Below are positions 1 to 7,774 of a DNA stretch of 14,771 nt, piece after piece. Position 1 is the stretch's first letter; every line of letters starts with the position of its first letter. The position numbers and the translations under genes are program-made. Location of the stretch: contig JAUUYO010000056.1 of assembly GCA_030590405.1 (NCBI GenBank), positions 1 through 14,771 of the forward strand, written 5' to 3'. The DNA is from Kangiellaceae bacterium (GTDB lineage: Bacteria; Pseudomonadota; Gammaproteobacteria; Enterobacterales; Kangiellaceae). Below the pieces are notes generated by a model. That model worked only from the letters and a program-made list of their open reading frames with translations. It ran no database searches and had not been told where the DNA came from.

Positions 1-63
1 CGACAGCGTACAGTTGACTCCTACGTCGTCAAAAGCACGCCGCACCAACTTAGAACGCTAGCT
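1..63 (+). repeat. attC-like palindromic repeat, copy 1 (5' end cut off by the window edge)
   Basis: This is the right-hand part of a repeat also found at 994-1078 and 1801-1883. The core TTGACTCC-TAC-GTCGTCAA (14-32) can form a hairpin with two mismatches. Outside it, GCGT (6-9) pairs with ACGC (37-40), a pairing whose sequence differs from the other copies. The right terminal box by alignment is GCTAGCT (57-63), which departs from the integron core consensus GTTRRRY at its second base and again near its end. The next gene starts 16 bases further on. The repeat relationship is seen directly. The attC interpretation is inference, and a decayed or non-integron palindromic element is the alternative. 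Confidence 0.6.
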
Positions 64-79
64 TTACAGGAAAGTAAAT

Positions 80-625
80 ATGAGACCAACACATAAAGAA
101 GCGGAAGTTAGGTATCAAAACCACAGGGAACTAACTTATGAAATTACTCTCGGTGAGCTTCCATACCAAGATAAAAAAGCCATTAGTCTAACTGAAATAA
201 CAAGTAGTGCGCTAAATGTGATTTCTAGCAATTTTATTGAGAAACAGAGGCAAGTAGATTGGGACTGGAGATTTGGAGTAGAAAGTTATCGGAAGAGGTA
301 TCCCAACCGTTTTGAGCTGGCACTTTGGTATAACTCTACACTTTGTGGGTTATCATTGGGTCGCCCATCTTACGCTGGCACTCGAGTTCGTTTAGATTTT
401 GTTGAGCGAATTCCTGGTAAAAACAATCCGTTAAGAGGTAGAGTGACACCAATTTGCGTTACCGCGTACGAAGTCTATGCAAGACTAATTGACGCCACTG
501 AAGTTCGTATCGTGAGGCCTGCGGATGCACTTATTGAGTATTATTCATCGCTGAATTATCGTTATGTACAAGGCACGGGAACAGATATGAATCCTAGTTA
601 TCTTTATAAAAGGTTAGAGCCATGA
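80..625 (+). CDS. Hypothetical protein, possibly GNAT-like acyltransferase fold (first gene of module 1)
   Basis: Encodes 181 residues from ATG at 80, with a good ribosome binding site AGGAAAG at 68-74, 5 bases upstream. There is no signal peptide or membrane segment. Residues 78-113 look like two or three beta strands (FELALWYNSTLCGLSLG, then VRLDFVERIPG). Residues 119-137 look like a helix, and 141-163 (EVRIVRP, then ALIEYYSSLNYRYV) resemble the last strand-helix-strand of GNAT acetyltransferases, where a Tyr-containing helix precedes a final strand. The usual acetyl-CoA loop (Q/RxxGxG/A) is not obvious, so the assignment is tentative. The stop codon overlaps the start of the next gene (ATGA, 622-625), indicating translational coupling. 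It lies between two copies of a palindromic repeat, in a cassette-like setting. I do not recognise a specific function. Confidence 0.6.
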   Translation: MRPTHKEAEVRYQNHRELTYEITLGELPYQDKKAISLTEITSSALNVISSNFIEKQRQVDWDWRFGVESYRKRYPNRFELALWYNSTLCGLSLGRPSYAGTRVRLDFVERIPGKNNPLRGRVTPICVTAYEVYARLIDATEVRIVRPADALIEYYSSLNYRYVQGTGTDMNPSYLYKRLEP

Positions 626-804
626 GTGCTATAGATTCAAAGAAGATTGAATTGATTAAAAAGAAAACTCGTGAGTCTATCCAAGATCAGGATATGGTGA
701 TGCCAAACGAACCGGAATACAGTGGAGACCCAAAAAACACAATTGGAAAAGACGCTGATGAGAAGGAATTAAAAAATGAATCAAGAAATAAAAAACAAGA
801 ATGA
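622..804 (+). CDS. Small charged protein, 60 residues (second gene of module 1)
   Basis: ATG at 622 overlaps the upstream stop codon as ATGA, so it is probably translated by re-initiation; a short AAGG lies a few bases upstream. The product is rich in Lys, Glu, Asp and Asn with few hydrophobic residues, and is predicted by eye to be mostly disordered after a short N-terminal helix (residues 1-22). It has no Cys, no signal peptide and no membrane segment. Its end overlaps the start of the next small gene by 29 bases. The tight packing in one direction argues that it is real, but sequence composition alone would not prove it. Function unknown. Confidence 0.5.
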   Translation: MSAIDSKKIELIKKKTRESIQDQDMVMPNEPEYSGDPKNTIGKDADEKELKNESRNKKQE

Positions 805-928
805 TGTAAAGCGCAAGCTAGGTAAGCATTTTGATAACTTGCCAGTAAAGAAAAAACCATATGCGCCGGTTGAAAATAGAGACAAAACAGAAAAAAATAC
901 ATCAAACGTTAGTGGTAAGCAAAGCTAA
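776..928 (+). CDS. Small basic protein, 50 residues (third gene of module 1)
   Basis: ATG at 776, stop TAA at 926-928. A strong ribosome binding site GAAGGA (762-767) sits 8 bases upstream, inside the preceding gene, which it overlaps by 29 bases in another frame. The product starts MNQEIKNKND and is very Lys/Asn-rich, with a possible short motif KKKPYAPVEN (residues 26-35). No signal peptide or hydrophobic segment. The well-placed ribosome binding site is the main reason for calling it a gene. Function is unknown. With the two genes before it, it forms a compact three-gene unit between repeats. Confidence 0.5.
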   Translation: MNQEIKNKNDVKRKLGKHFDNLPVKKKPYAPVENRDKTEKNTSNVSGKQS

Positions 929-941
929 TAATATGCTCAAG

Positions 942-978
942 TACGTTAAGGTCAACCAGTTGGACTTCACCTGACGTA
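942..978 (+). other. Cruciform-like inverted repeat downstream of module 1
   Basis: The outer arms TACGT (942-946) and ACGTA (974-978) pair, followed inwards by AGGT (949-952) with ACCT (969-972). CAACCAGTTG (953-962) inside is itself palindromic. No T-run follows, so it is a poor intrinsic terminator. It may be part of a recombination-site structure or an RNA hairpin that protects the 3' end of the module 1 transcript. Confidence 0.4.
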
Positions 979-993
979 TCACGGCGGCTGCTA

Positions 994-1078
994 TATTAAC
1001 CAGTGCCGGTTGCCGAAAAATCACGGTTGACACCTGCGGTGTCAAAAGCGTTTTTTCGTCAACGGAAAAACGTTAAAT
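994..1078 (+). repeat. attC-like palindromic repeat, copy 2 (complete, 85 bp)
   Basis: The whole element folds on itself. TATTAAC (994-1000) faces GTTAAAT (1072-1078), which matches the integron core consensus GTTRRRY. After 6-base unpaired spacers (1001-1006, 1066-1071), CGGTTGCCG (1007-1015) pairs with CGTCAACGG (1057-1065) at 7 of 9 positions. A5 (1016-1020) pairs with the T-run 1051-1056. TTGACACC (1027-1034) pairs perfectly with GGTGTCAA (1038-1045) around a TGC loop. Terminal box, spacer, inner box and variable tip are in the order seen in attC sites, and 85 bp is within the known size range. The next start codon is 19 bases downstream. The repeat is certain; calling it attC is inference. 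Confidence 0.65.
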
Positions 1079-1097
1079 TACATTTGAATGAGAGATT

Positions 1098-1682
1098 ATG
1101 AAAAAGGTTAAGTTCGAAGTAAAACGAAAGAGGCATTATCGTATTCATAATGATCTATCGAATGGTGCGTTTCATTTCAAAAAAGAACTTGAAAGGATGC
1201 TGCAGGATAATGATGAGAGAGGGATCACGTTTGTCTGCATGTCGTGCTTGATGATGCTAGCGTTTGCAGTTGAGGCTAAGATCAATTTTGTTGGTGAAAA
1301 ATGCGTCGAAGACTGGGTTGAAAGAGAGGCCTTTAAAAAGAAATTGAAAAAAGTATGTAAAACTCTAAAAATTAATTTGGATGAAGGTCATATTAGAAAG
1401 ACAGTTTACCTTCTCCAGAGTTGCAGAGACGACGTGGCTCACGGTAAGCCACTGACTCTAGAAGATACATATGAGGTTATAGTTCTTGAAGATGAAGAGC
1501 ATATCCCTGAAGATTTAGCTCCAAAGTGGTTAGAGATATGTACTGCAGAAAAAACTATCCATATTTATGATGAAATTAATAGCTTCCTGCAATTGCTATT
1601 GGAGCGATCAGAAATCAAAACATTTGATGCTAGTTCTAACGGGCAGTATGAAATAGGATTACTAGAAATAGTTGAAAAATAA
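1098..1682 (+). CDS. HEPN-like protein (module 2), putative RNase or RNA-binding protein
   Basis: Encodes 194 residues from ATG at 1098; GAGAG lies just upstream as a modest ribosome binding site. Predicted mostly helical and cytoplasmic. R110-D111-D112-V113-A114-H115 fits the R-[N/D/H]-x-x-x-H motif that defines the active site of HEPN domains, many of which are metal-independent RNases in toxin-antitoxin, anti-phage or RNA-processing systems. The motif follows a long helical stretch (residues 25-108), as in HEPN folds. The C-terminal third (120-194) is acidic. No partner gene such as a MNT nucleotidyltransferase or small antitoxin lies next to it inside the module; the neighbours are palindromic repeats. 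Ribonuclease activity is not shown by sequence, and the subfamily is not recognised. Confidence 0.6.
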   Translation: MKKVKFEVKRKRHYRIHNDLSNGAFHFKKELERMLQDNDERGITFVCMSCLMMLAFAVEAKINFVGEKCVEDWVEREAFKKKLKKVCKTLKINLDEGHIRKTVYLLQSCRDDVAHGKPLTLEDTYEVIVLEDEEHIPEDLAPKWLEICTAEKTIHIYDEINSFLQLLLERSEIKTFDASSNGQYEIGLLEIVEK

Positions 1683-1726
1683 AAATGTAACAAGGTGGTG
1701 GATTTTGTTCCAACCCTTACAGAGCC

Positions 1727-1767
1727 TACACCGGACTCGCCTTCGGCTCGCAGATTATCACGGTGTA
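1727..1767 (+). other. Inverted repeat downstream of the HEPN-like gene
   Basis: TACACCG (1727-1733) and CGGTGTA (1761-1767) pair perfectly, enclosing a small inner hairpin GCC-TTC-GGC. The stretch 1683-1800 has no open reading frame. It starts with TGTAACAAGG, reminiscent of the left end of many attC sites, so it could be a remnant of a second recombination site. No T-run follows, so it is not a convincing intrinsic terminator. Confidence 0.4.
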
Positions 1768-1800
1768 AACCAATAATTAGTTGCCATTAATTGGTCGCTA

Positions 1801-1883
1801 TTTTAACCAGTGCTGGTTGTCGAAAATTAACTGTTGACTCCTACGGCGTCAAAAGTTATTTTCGTCAACGGCAAGCGATAAGA
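1801..1883 (+). repeat. attC-like palindromic repeat, copy 3 (83 bp), upstream of the dehydrogenase gene
   Basis: Close relative of copy 2. Left box TTTTAAC (1801-1807); inner arms TGGTTGTCG (1814-1822) and CGTCAACGG (1863-1871). The mid-stem AAAA-T-TAACT (1823-1832) pairs with AGTTATTTT (1854-1862) apart from one bulged T. The tip is TTGACTCC-TAC-GGCGTCAA (1834-1852) with one mismatch. The right box GATAAGA (1877-1883) is altered relative to GTTRRRY, so this copy may be inactive or terminal. The mid-stem sequence differs from copies 1 and 2 yet pairs, which is compensatory change. The dehydrogenase start lies 21 bases downstream. Confidence 0.65.
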
Positions 1884-1904
1884 GACAACTTAACGGAACA
1901 GTTT

Positions 1905-4298
1905 ATGGACATAGCAGAGATTTATAACACGATGAATTATGGTCCCGCACCAGAAGCCAGTGATAGTATTCAAACTTGGTTAGAGCAACATCAAGAGGGT
2001 TTTAAACTCTTCATCAATGGTGAATGGCATACACCAGATTCAGGTAAATATTTTGATAGCAATAACCCCGCGACGGGTAAACTGCTCGGTAAAGTGGCGC
2101 ATGCCAGTGCGCTTCAAGTCGACCTGGCAGTCAGCGCAGCTCGCAAAGCTCAACCCGCCTGGAATGAACTCGGCGGAAAAGGCCGCGCAAAATATTTATA
2201 TGCCATCGCTCGCCTTTTGCAAAAACGCTCTCGTCAGTTTGCCGTTTTAGAAACCATGGATAATGGCAAAGCGATCCGCGAATCTCGCGATATCGATATT
2301 CCTTTAGCCATTCGACATTTTTATCACCATGCTGGCTGGGCGCAACTGATGGGTTCAGAATATGAAAAATTTGAGCCACTTGGTGTGGTTGGACAAATTA
2401 TTCCCTGGAATTTCCCGTTATTAATGATGGCCTGGAAAATTGCGCCTGCGATTGCCGCGGGAAACTGTGTGGTTATAAAACCCGCAGAATACACCAGTTT
2501 AACCGCGTTAATGTTTGCCGAGGTGTTACAAGAAGCCAATCTGCCTAAAGGAGTTGTTAATATTATTACCGGTGATGGGAGCGTCGGCGAAAAAATAGTC
2601 GAGCATCCCGATGTCGATAAAATCGCTTTTACTGGTTCAACCAATGTTGGAAAATTAATCCGCAGGAAAACCGCAGGAACCGGGAAAAAACTCACTTTAG
2701 AACTCGGCGGAAAATCTCCGTTCATTGTTTTTGATGACGCCGACCTCGATAGCGCGGTTGAAGGATTAGTCGATGCGATATGGTTTAACCAGGGTCAGGT
2801 TTGCTGTGCAGGTTCCAGATTACTCGTTCAAGAAAGCATTGCAGAATCTTTTATTGAAAAAATAAAGCTTCGCATGCAAAAACTGTCCATCGGCGATCCG
2901 TTAGATAAATGCACCGATATCGGCGCGATTGTTGATCACAGTCAGCGAGCAAGGATCGATTCACTCGTGCAACAAAGTGTTAAAGAAGGGGCTAGCTTAT
3001 GGCAACCGACCACCAACATGCCCGCGCAAGGTTGCTTTTATCCTGCCACATTATTATGTGACGTTGAAGCAACCAACATTGCGGCCAGTGTAGAAATTTT
3101 TGGCCCGGTGTTAAGCGTTTTAACATTCCGCCATCAGCCGGAAGCTATCCAACTGGCCAATAATACCAAGTACGGATTAGCTGCAAGTGTGTGGTCTGAA
3201 AATATTAATCGCGCGCTTGATGTTGCCCCGCAAATCAAAGCTGGTGTTATCTGGATCAATACCACCAATCAATTTGATGCCGCTTGTGGGTTCGGCGGGT
3301 ATCGTGAGTCTGGTATGGGGCGTGAAGGCGGCGCTGAAGGCATGCACGAATATTTAAAACTGATCGTCAATGAAAAGAGCACTAAAACCAATACCACAAC
3401 TAAATCGAAAAAAGCACCATCCGATAAAATAGAGACTTCTAACCCACTCGCATTTGCAGGCATCGATCAAACCGCCAAGCTTTATATTAACGGCAAACAA
3501 GCCCGGCCCGATAACGGCAATACGCTGCAAGTCACATCAGCAACAGGCACCTCGTGTGGACGAGTCGCCGATGGGAGTCGTAAAGATATCAGGAATGCGG
3601 TTGAAGCGGCCCACAAAACTTGTTCGTGGAGTAAATCGAGCGGCCACCTTCGCGCTCAAATTCTTTATTATTTAGCTGAAAATTTGAGCTATCGTCGAAC
3701 GGAATTTTGCAATCGATTAATCAGTTTAACTAGCGCCACGCAAACACAAGCTGAGTTAGAGTTTGATACATCGATTGAGCGATTATTCACTTACGCAGCC
3801 TGGGCTGACAAATACGATGGTTCAGTACACCAACCACCAATCCAGGGTGTCACATTGGCCATGAACGAACCGGTTGGCGTGATGGGAATTTGCTGCCCTG
3901 ATGACTCACCACTACTGGCATTTGTATCATTATTAGCGCCAGCGATTGCCATGGGTAATCGAGTCGTGATTATTCCCTCTCAAAAATTTCCATTAATTGC
4001 GACTGATTTTTATCAGGTGTTAGAAACTTCCGATATGCCCGCAGGCGTTGTCAATATCGTCACCGGAACGAGAGACACATTGGCGAAAGTTTTAGCCGAA
4101 CATGATCAAGTCGAAAGTATTTGGTATCAAGGATCTGATGAAGGCTGCAAAATGGTCGAATTCGCATCCGCCGATAACCTGAAACGAACCTGGGTCAATG
4201 ATGGTAAGCAGACAGACTGGATTGAAAATGGCGAAGGGAAGCAGTTTTTACGTGCAGCTTGTCAGGTTAAGAATATCTGGATCCCTTATGGGGATTAG
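1905..4298 (+). CDS. Two-domain aldehyde dehydrogenase, ALDH16 type
   Basis: NAD(P)+-dependent oxidation of an aldehyde to the acid; substrate unknown. With ATG at 1905 the protein has 797 residues. The frame stays open back to 1791, but the extra 38 codons would be read from the palindromic repeat, so 1905 is preferred. Domain 1 (about 30-490) is a complete ALDH: PWNF with N169, K192 (IKPAE), FTGS at 242-245, E266 in LELGG, catalytic C300 in GQVCCAG, and E397 (EIFGPV). A Lys/Thr/Ser-rich linker (491-510) leads to domain 2 (about 520-797), which keeps the fold signature but has lost the chemistry: PDDSP replaces PWNFP, IPSQ replaces KPAE, WVNDG replaces LELGG, and it ends before any Cys loop. 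This architecture matches the ALDH16 family, in which bacterial members keep an active first domain. No signal peptide. It stands alone, convergent with the receptor gene. Confidence 0.9.
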   Translation: MDIAEIYNTMNYGPAPEASDSIQTWLEQHQEGFKLFINGEWHTPDSGKYFDSNNPATGKLLGKVAHASALQVDLAVSAARKAQPAWNELGGKGRAKYLYAIARLLQKRSRQFAVLETMDNGKAIRESRDIDIPLAIRHFYHHAGWAQLMGSEYEKFEPLGVVGQIIPWNFPLLMMAWKIAPAIAAGNCVVIKPAEYTSLTALMFAEVLQEANLPKGVVNIITGDGSVGEKIVEHPDVDKIAFTGSTNVGKLIRRKTAGTGKKLTLELGGKSPFIVFDDADLDSAVEGLVDAIWFNQGQVCCAGSRLLVQESIAESFIEKIKLRMQKLSIGDPLDKCTDIGAIVDHSQRARIDSLVQQSVKEGASLWQPTTNMPAQGCFYPATLLCDVEATNIAASVEIFGPVLSVLTFRHQPEAIQLANNTKYGLAASVWSENINRALDVAPQIKAGVIWINTTNQFDAACGFGGYRESGMGREGGAEGMHEYLKLIVNEKSTKTNTTTKSKKAPSDKIETSNPLAFAGIDQTAKLYINGKQARPDNGNTLQVTSATGTSCGRVADGSRKDIRNAVEAAHKTCSWSKSSGHLRAQILYYLAENLSYRRTEFCNRLISLTSATQTQAELEFDTSIERLFTYAAWADKYDGSVHQPPIQGVTLAMNEPVGVMGICCPDDSPLLAFVSLLAPAIAMGNRVVIIPSQKFPLIATDFYQVLETSDMPAGVVNIVTGTRDTLAKVLAEHDQVESIWYQGSDEGCKMVEFASADNLKRTWVNDGKQTDWIENGEGKQFLRAACQVKNIWIPYGD

Positions 4299-4407
4299 TT
4301 TGAAGTTTTAGCCCCTGCTTACATCATTTTTGGGCAGGATTTAATATTTTCTATGTTGCTGATATAGAGTTGAGTTTGAATAATTATGTGAAATCTCGAA
4401 CAGTAAC

Positions 4408-4442
4408 AAAAAAACCATCTCAAAAGAAAAGAGATGGCTTTT
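4408..4442 (-). terminator. Intrinsic terminator of the TonB-dependent receptor gene, possibly bidirectional
   Basis: CCATCTC (4415-4421) and GAGATGG (4431-4437) form a perfect 7-bp stem with a 9-base loop. On the minus strand it is followed by seven T (complement of A-run 4408-4414), directly after the receptor stop at 4454. On the plus strand CTTTT (4438-4442) follows, so it may also stop transcription from the dehydrogenase gene. Confidence 0.85.
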
Positions 4443-4453
4443 ATGTCTAGTGA

Positions 4454-7400
4454 TTAGAATTGATATTTAACACCAACCTTAATTTCCCAAAGAGATTGCC
4501 TTTGAAATACTGCTAAATCCGGCGTAGAGACATCAGAATATTCATAGCTTCCATCATCTTGTAACCTGGCATCAACTATTGCATCTCCAACAAAAGAACC
4601 CTGTTTAGTAATTCCCCAATCATCATTAATGAAGTTACCTAAGTTCTTAATGATAAAGTAAGCACTAGCACTATGACCTTCAGCAAAACTGGGTAAATCT
4701 TGATCCATACGGAAGTCAATTCGTGTTGTCCAAGGTGAACTAAAACCGTTCCGAGGAAGAATTTTTCCGCGATAACCTTCTAAACCTAAATCAGCAACTA
4801 ACGCATCAAAGTTAGTTCTATCTTCAGGTGTCGCAAAAGTCACGGCTCCACTATCATAATCAGCCTGCGTTGGAATATACGCTAGATGGCGAAAAGCACT
4901 GGTATCCGAAAATCGTTCGCCCGGATAGAAGTTTCCAAAGGTATAAGAAATAGGACGACCTTTCTTACGACTTCCAAATAAGCTAAAACTAGTTGTGTAA
5001 CCATCTACAAAGTCTACGCCGTATCTTAGATTGAAAGTGAAATTATGCGGCACTTCATAATTTGAAGAAGAGACGCCGGGATTAAGAGGATCAGATGTAG
5101 CGATATTGGTATAGTTGGAAAATGATACCGCGCTTGTCATGGGATTGTATTCTTTGGTTTTATTGTAAGCATAACCAACATTCACATTTAAACCAAAGTC
5201 ATATTTTTTTACCATAGCAATAGATAAAGTGGTTGAATCCCCATCTTTTGGAGCATTGGTTAATAAGAAGTCATTCTTACGTGTACTTCGTCTAACAGAA
5301 AAACCATTATCATCAACACCTACTATAGCATTCTCATAAATTGGCCGTCCGTCAATCGTATTACCCACCGTAAAATCGGTACCGGTATCGGCCGGATCGA
5401 CTTGAACCTTTGAAAGGTCGATGATTGTTGCAGAATCCTGTTTCTTAGTATACAAAGCGTCAGCCTGAATAACATAACCGTCACCTAACGCATAAGTCAA
5501 ACCAAAACTATATTTCCACTCACTCGGAAGTTCAAAGTCTGGATCGATAGCATTAATGCTTGGTTCTGAGCCAAAACGCGGATCGTTACCGGCAACTTCA
5601 TCAACTTGTTCATTTAACGGGTTAAAGAGTGCTCGCCCGTCTCCTGAAATAACCCCTGGTAATGGATCTCCATTTGCATCCAAAATATTTCTATCACCAC
5701 GATAGGTGTCAATATTGGTGACACCATCATTCGAATAAGAATTCGCTAACCAAACATTAGGGTTACCGCCCTGATAAAGACCAAATCCACCACGGAATTC
5801 GATATCTTCTGAATAGGTGTAATTAAATGAAAATCTCGGTTGTAATAAGCTTTTCCCATCAAAAGTCTCTTGATTAGAAAATCCATATCGCTCTTGGAAA
5901 AGCGGATTATTATTTGGAGCATCGCTACTGGTAATCCAATCGTACCTTAATCCAAAGGTCAAAGATAAATCGATGTTATCCAAGTTCCAATCATCCTGTA
6001 GATAAAGAGCATTGGTTGCGTATGAAAAATTTGCTGCTGCATCATTCGGAATATTAGTACCAGCTGAGTTGTTGTAGTAAATATCATCAACTCTACCATT
6101 TTCAAAATCATCCAATCCATTGCGTCCAAAACTTCCGAAACGGAACTCACCGATGGTGTGCTGCATGAATATATTAAATATATCTAGATCCTCTCGTTCA
6201 TAACCGCCAGTAAGAGTGTGGTTTTCTAAATTGTAGGTACCTGCCAATTTGAAGGTTTGATTTTCCCAATGCAATTGATTTGTTTGCCGAGAATCATCTG
6301 GACCAATATAGATCCTACCCGAGGAGCTATTGCCATTAGGAAGGTTTTCAATTCTAACCTCACCGAATCCACTGTCTGCGTCAACCGAGCGCTGTACATT
6401 ATCTAGTCGAGTGTCAGCGACACGAACCTCTGTAGAAAAATTATTGCTCCAGTCAGAATAAAGAGAAACAACTGTCGAATTAAGCTTTGCACCTTTTTTA
6501 TAAAAGTGATTACTTAGGGTTAACGCCGTGTTTGATTCATCTGATTGCTCAATTAAAAAGCCATCATTATAGTTGTAAACGAAAGAAGCACGATGAAACT
6601 CATTGATATTCCAATCGAGTTTTAATAAAAGCTTGTCATCTTCGACATCGCCAGAAGCAGGCATGCCACCTGGATCATAACCATAAACATCTTGCGATAT
6701 TTGTATGGCGCGATTCACATCTTCAATAGTCACTGCGCCAGAATTTAGAGCTTCGTAAGTAAAGATCTGCACACCATCTAATTTTTCATAAGAGCTATAA
6801 AAAAACAATTTATTTTTAATTAGAGGCAATCCGATATTAAATCCGTAGCGTTTATTTGAAAACTTTCCTAAGTCGTTTTTTTCACCTTCGATCTCATCTC
6901 CAGTTAACGAGTCATTGGTGTAATCGACAAAGACTCCGCCATGTATCTCATTAGTGCCAGAGCGAGTAACAGCATTGATATTACATCCTGTAAATCCGCC
7001 GTATTGAACGTCAAAAGGTGCTATTTCAACTGCTATTTGGCTAATTGAATCAAATGAGAATGGGATTCTTGTTGTGGGATAACCATTGAAGTTAAGCCCG
7101 AAGCTATCGTTCATTCTTACGCCATCAACCGTAAGGCTACTGAATCGAGGGTTACTACCGCCACAGATGATCGCTTCATCACCATCTGCTTCAGCAATAC
7201 TAATTCTAGGATCAATCCTGATGACATCTTTAATATCACGATCAGCCGATGCCGCAAACTCTAAATCATCAAGATTAAAATAAGAAGCTGGGCTTGAACG
7301 ACCAAAGCTAGATGATTTAAATTGAGAGCCTGTTACCACGAGAACTTGACTTTCGCTTACTAATTGAACATTTAACTTTGAAACCTCACCAAGTCGCAAG

Positions 7401-7684
7401 TAAATATCATCAAAGGTTTGATCTTCAAAGACATCTGAATCAACAAAAACTTTATACGGCCCACCAACACGAAGTCCGCTCATATTAAAACTACCATTTT
7501 CAGTGGTAGTTACAGTCTTGGTTGTTCCTGAAGCGACATGAGTAATAACAATCTTAGTGTTAGCAGTTCCTTCACCTGCTGGGCCGGTAATCTTACCGCG
7601 CAGGCCAGATGCCGTTGTGTCCGCCCCCAATACACTTCCACTCAACGCCATAGCGAGCATGGAAACGAGTATTCGTTTTTTCAT
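4454..7684 (-). CDS. TonB-dependent outer membrane receptor, Oar-like, with carboxypeptidase-regulatory-like N-terminal domain
   Basis: Encodes 1076 residues from ATG at 7684, with AAGGGG 9 bases upstream (7694-7699). A Sec signal peptide (about 1-20, MKKRILVSMLAMALSGSVLG) precedes a carboxypeptidase D regulatory-like beta-sandwich (about 25-112, with ENGSFNMSGL). The plug follows (about 125-245), with ICGGSNPRFSSLTVDGVRMN at 172-191 and NAVTRSGTNEIHGG at 237-250. The rest is a long beta-barrel ending in aromatic F (VGVKYQF), as expected for an outer membrane barrel. Layout and plug sequence resemble the Oar family. C174 and C234 in the plug could form a disulfide. It imports (or in some Oar proteins helps export) a substrate using TonB energy; the substrate is not evident. 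A PHO-box-like site upstream and the divergent nuclease/phosphatase genes suggest a phosphorus-containing compound, which is inference. Confidence 0.9.
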   Translation of the reverse strand: MKKRILVSMLAMALSGSVLGADTTASGLRGKITGPAGEGTANTKIVITHVASGTTKTVTTTENGSFNMSGLRVGGPYKVFVDSDVFEDQTFDDIYLRLGEVSKLNVQLVSESQVLVVTGSQFKSSSFGRSSPASYFNLDDLEFAASADRDIKDVIRIDPRISIAEADGDEAIICGGSNPRFSSLTVDGVRMNDSFGLNFNGYPTTRIPFSFDSISQIAVEIAPFDVQYGGFTGCNINAVTRSGTNEIHGGVFVDYTNDSLTGDEIEGEKNDLGKFSNKRYGFNIGLPLIKNKLFFYSSYEKLDGVQIFTYEALNSGAVTIEDVNRAIQISQDVYGYDPGGMPASGDVEDDKLLLKLDWNINEFHRASFVYNYNDGFLIEQSDESNTALTLSNHFYKKGAKLNSTVVSLYSDWSNNFSTEVRVADTRLDNVQRSVDADSGFGEVRIENLPNGNSSSGRIYIGPDDSRQTNQLHWENQTFKLAGTYNLENHTLTGGYEREDLDIFNIFMQHTIGEFRFGSFGRNGLDDFENGRVDDIYYNNSAGTNIPNDAAANFSYATNALYLQDDWNLDNIDLSLTFGLRYDWITSSDAPNNNPLFQERYGFSNQETFDGKSLLQPRFSFNYTYSEDIEFRGGFGLYQGGNPNVWLANSYSNDGVTNIDTYRGDRNILDANGDPLPGVISGDGRALFNPLNEQVDEVAGNDPRFGSEPSINAIDPDFELPSEWKYSFGLTYALGDGYVIQADALYTKKQDSATIIDLSKVQVDPADTGTDFTVGNTIDGRPIYENAIVGVDDNGFSVRRSTRKNDFLLTNAPKDGDSTTLSIAMVKKYDFGLNVNVGYAYNKTKEYNPMTSAVSFSNYTNIATSDPLNPGVSSSNYEVPHNFTFNLRYGVDFVDGYTTSFSLFGSRKKGRPISYTFGNFYPGERFSDTSAFRHLAYIPTQADYDSGAVTFATPEDRTNFDALVADLGLEGYRGKILPRNGFSSPWTTRIDFRMDQDLPSFAEGHSASAYFIIKNLGNFINDDWGITKQGSFVGDAIVDARLQDDGSYEYSDVSTPDLAVFQRQSLWEIKVGVKYQF

Positions 7685-7746
7685 TTTTTTATTCCCCTTG
7701 ATAAGAATCGTACTTGATATTTATTTTTTTGTTACAGAACTAGATA

Positions 7747-7774
7747 GCGCCCGACTAAAATGTATTGCTGGCGC
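7747..7774 (-). other. Inverted repeat at the putative transcription start of the receptor gene
   Basis: GCGCC (7747-7751) and GGCGC (7770-7774) form a perfect 5-bp GC-rich stem in otherwise AT-rich sequence, with an 18-base loop. It starts directly after the proposed -10 hexamer (7775-7780), so it would form at the very 5' end of the receptor mRNA or act as an operator. The loop is long and the stem short, so significance is uncertain. Confidence 0.3.

Noticed and set aside
1791..1904. In-frame 38-codon extension of the dehydrogenase gene back to ATG 1791
   Set aside because: It would translate palindromic repeat copy 3 and has no ribosome binding site; family proteins begin near the 1905 start.
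2017..2725. Several open frames of 77-133 codons on both strands inside the dehydrogenase gene
   Set aside because: They are shadows of the long, motif-complete dehydrogenase frame.
4311..4338. Possible terminator hairpin CCTGC/GCAGG after the dehydrogenase gene
   Set aside because: Only 5 bp with a 15-base loop and no proper T-run; the strong hairpin at 4415-4437 is a better stop for both strands.
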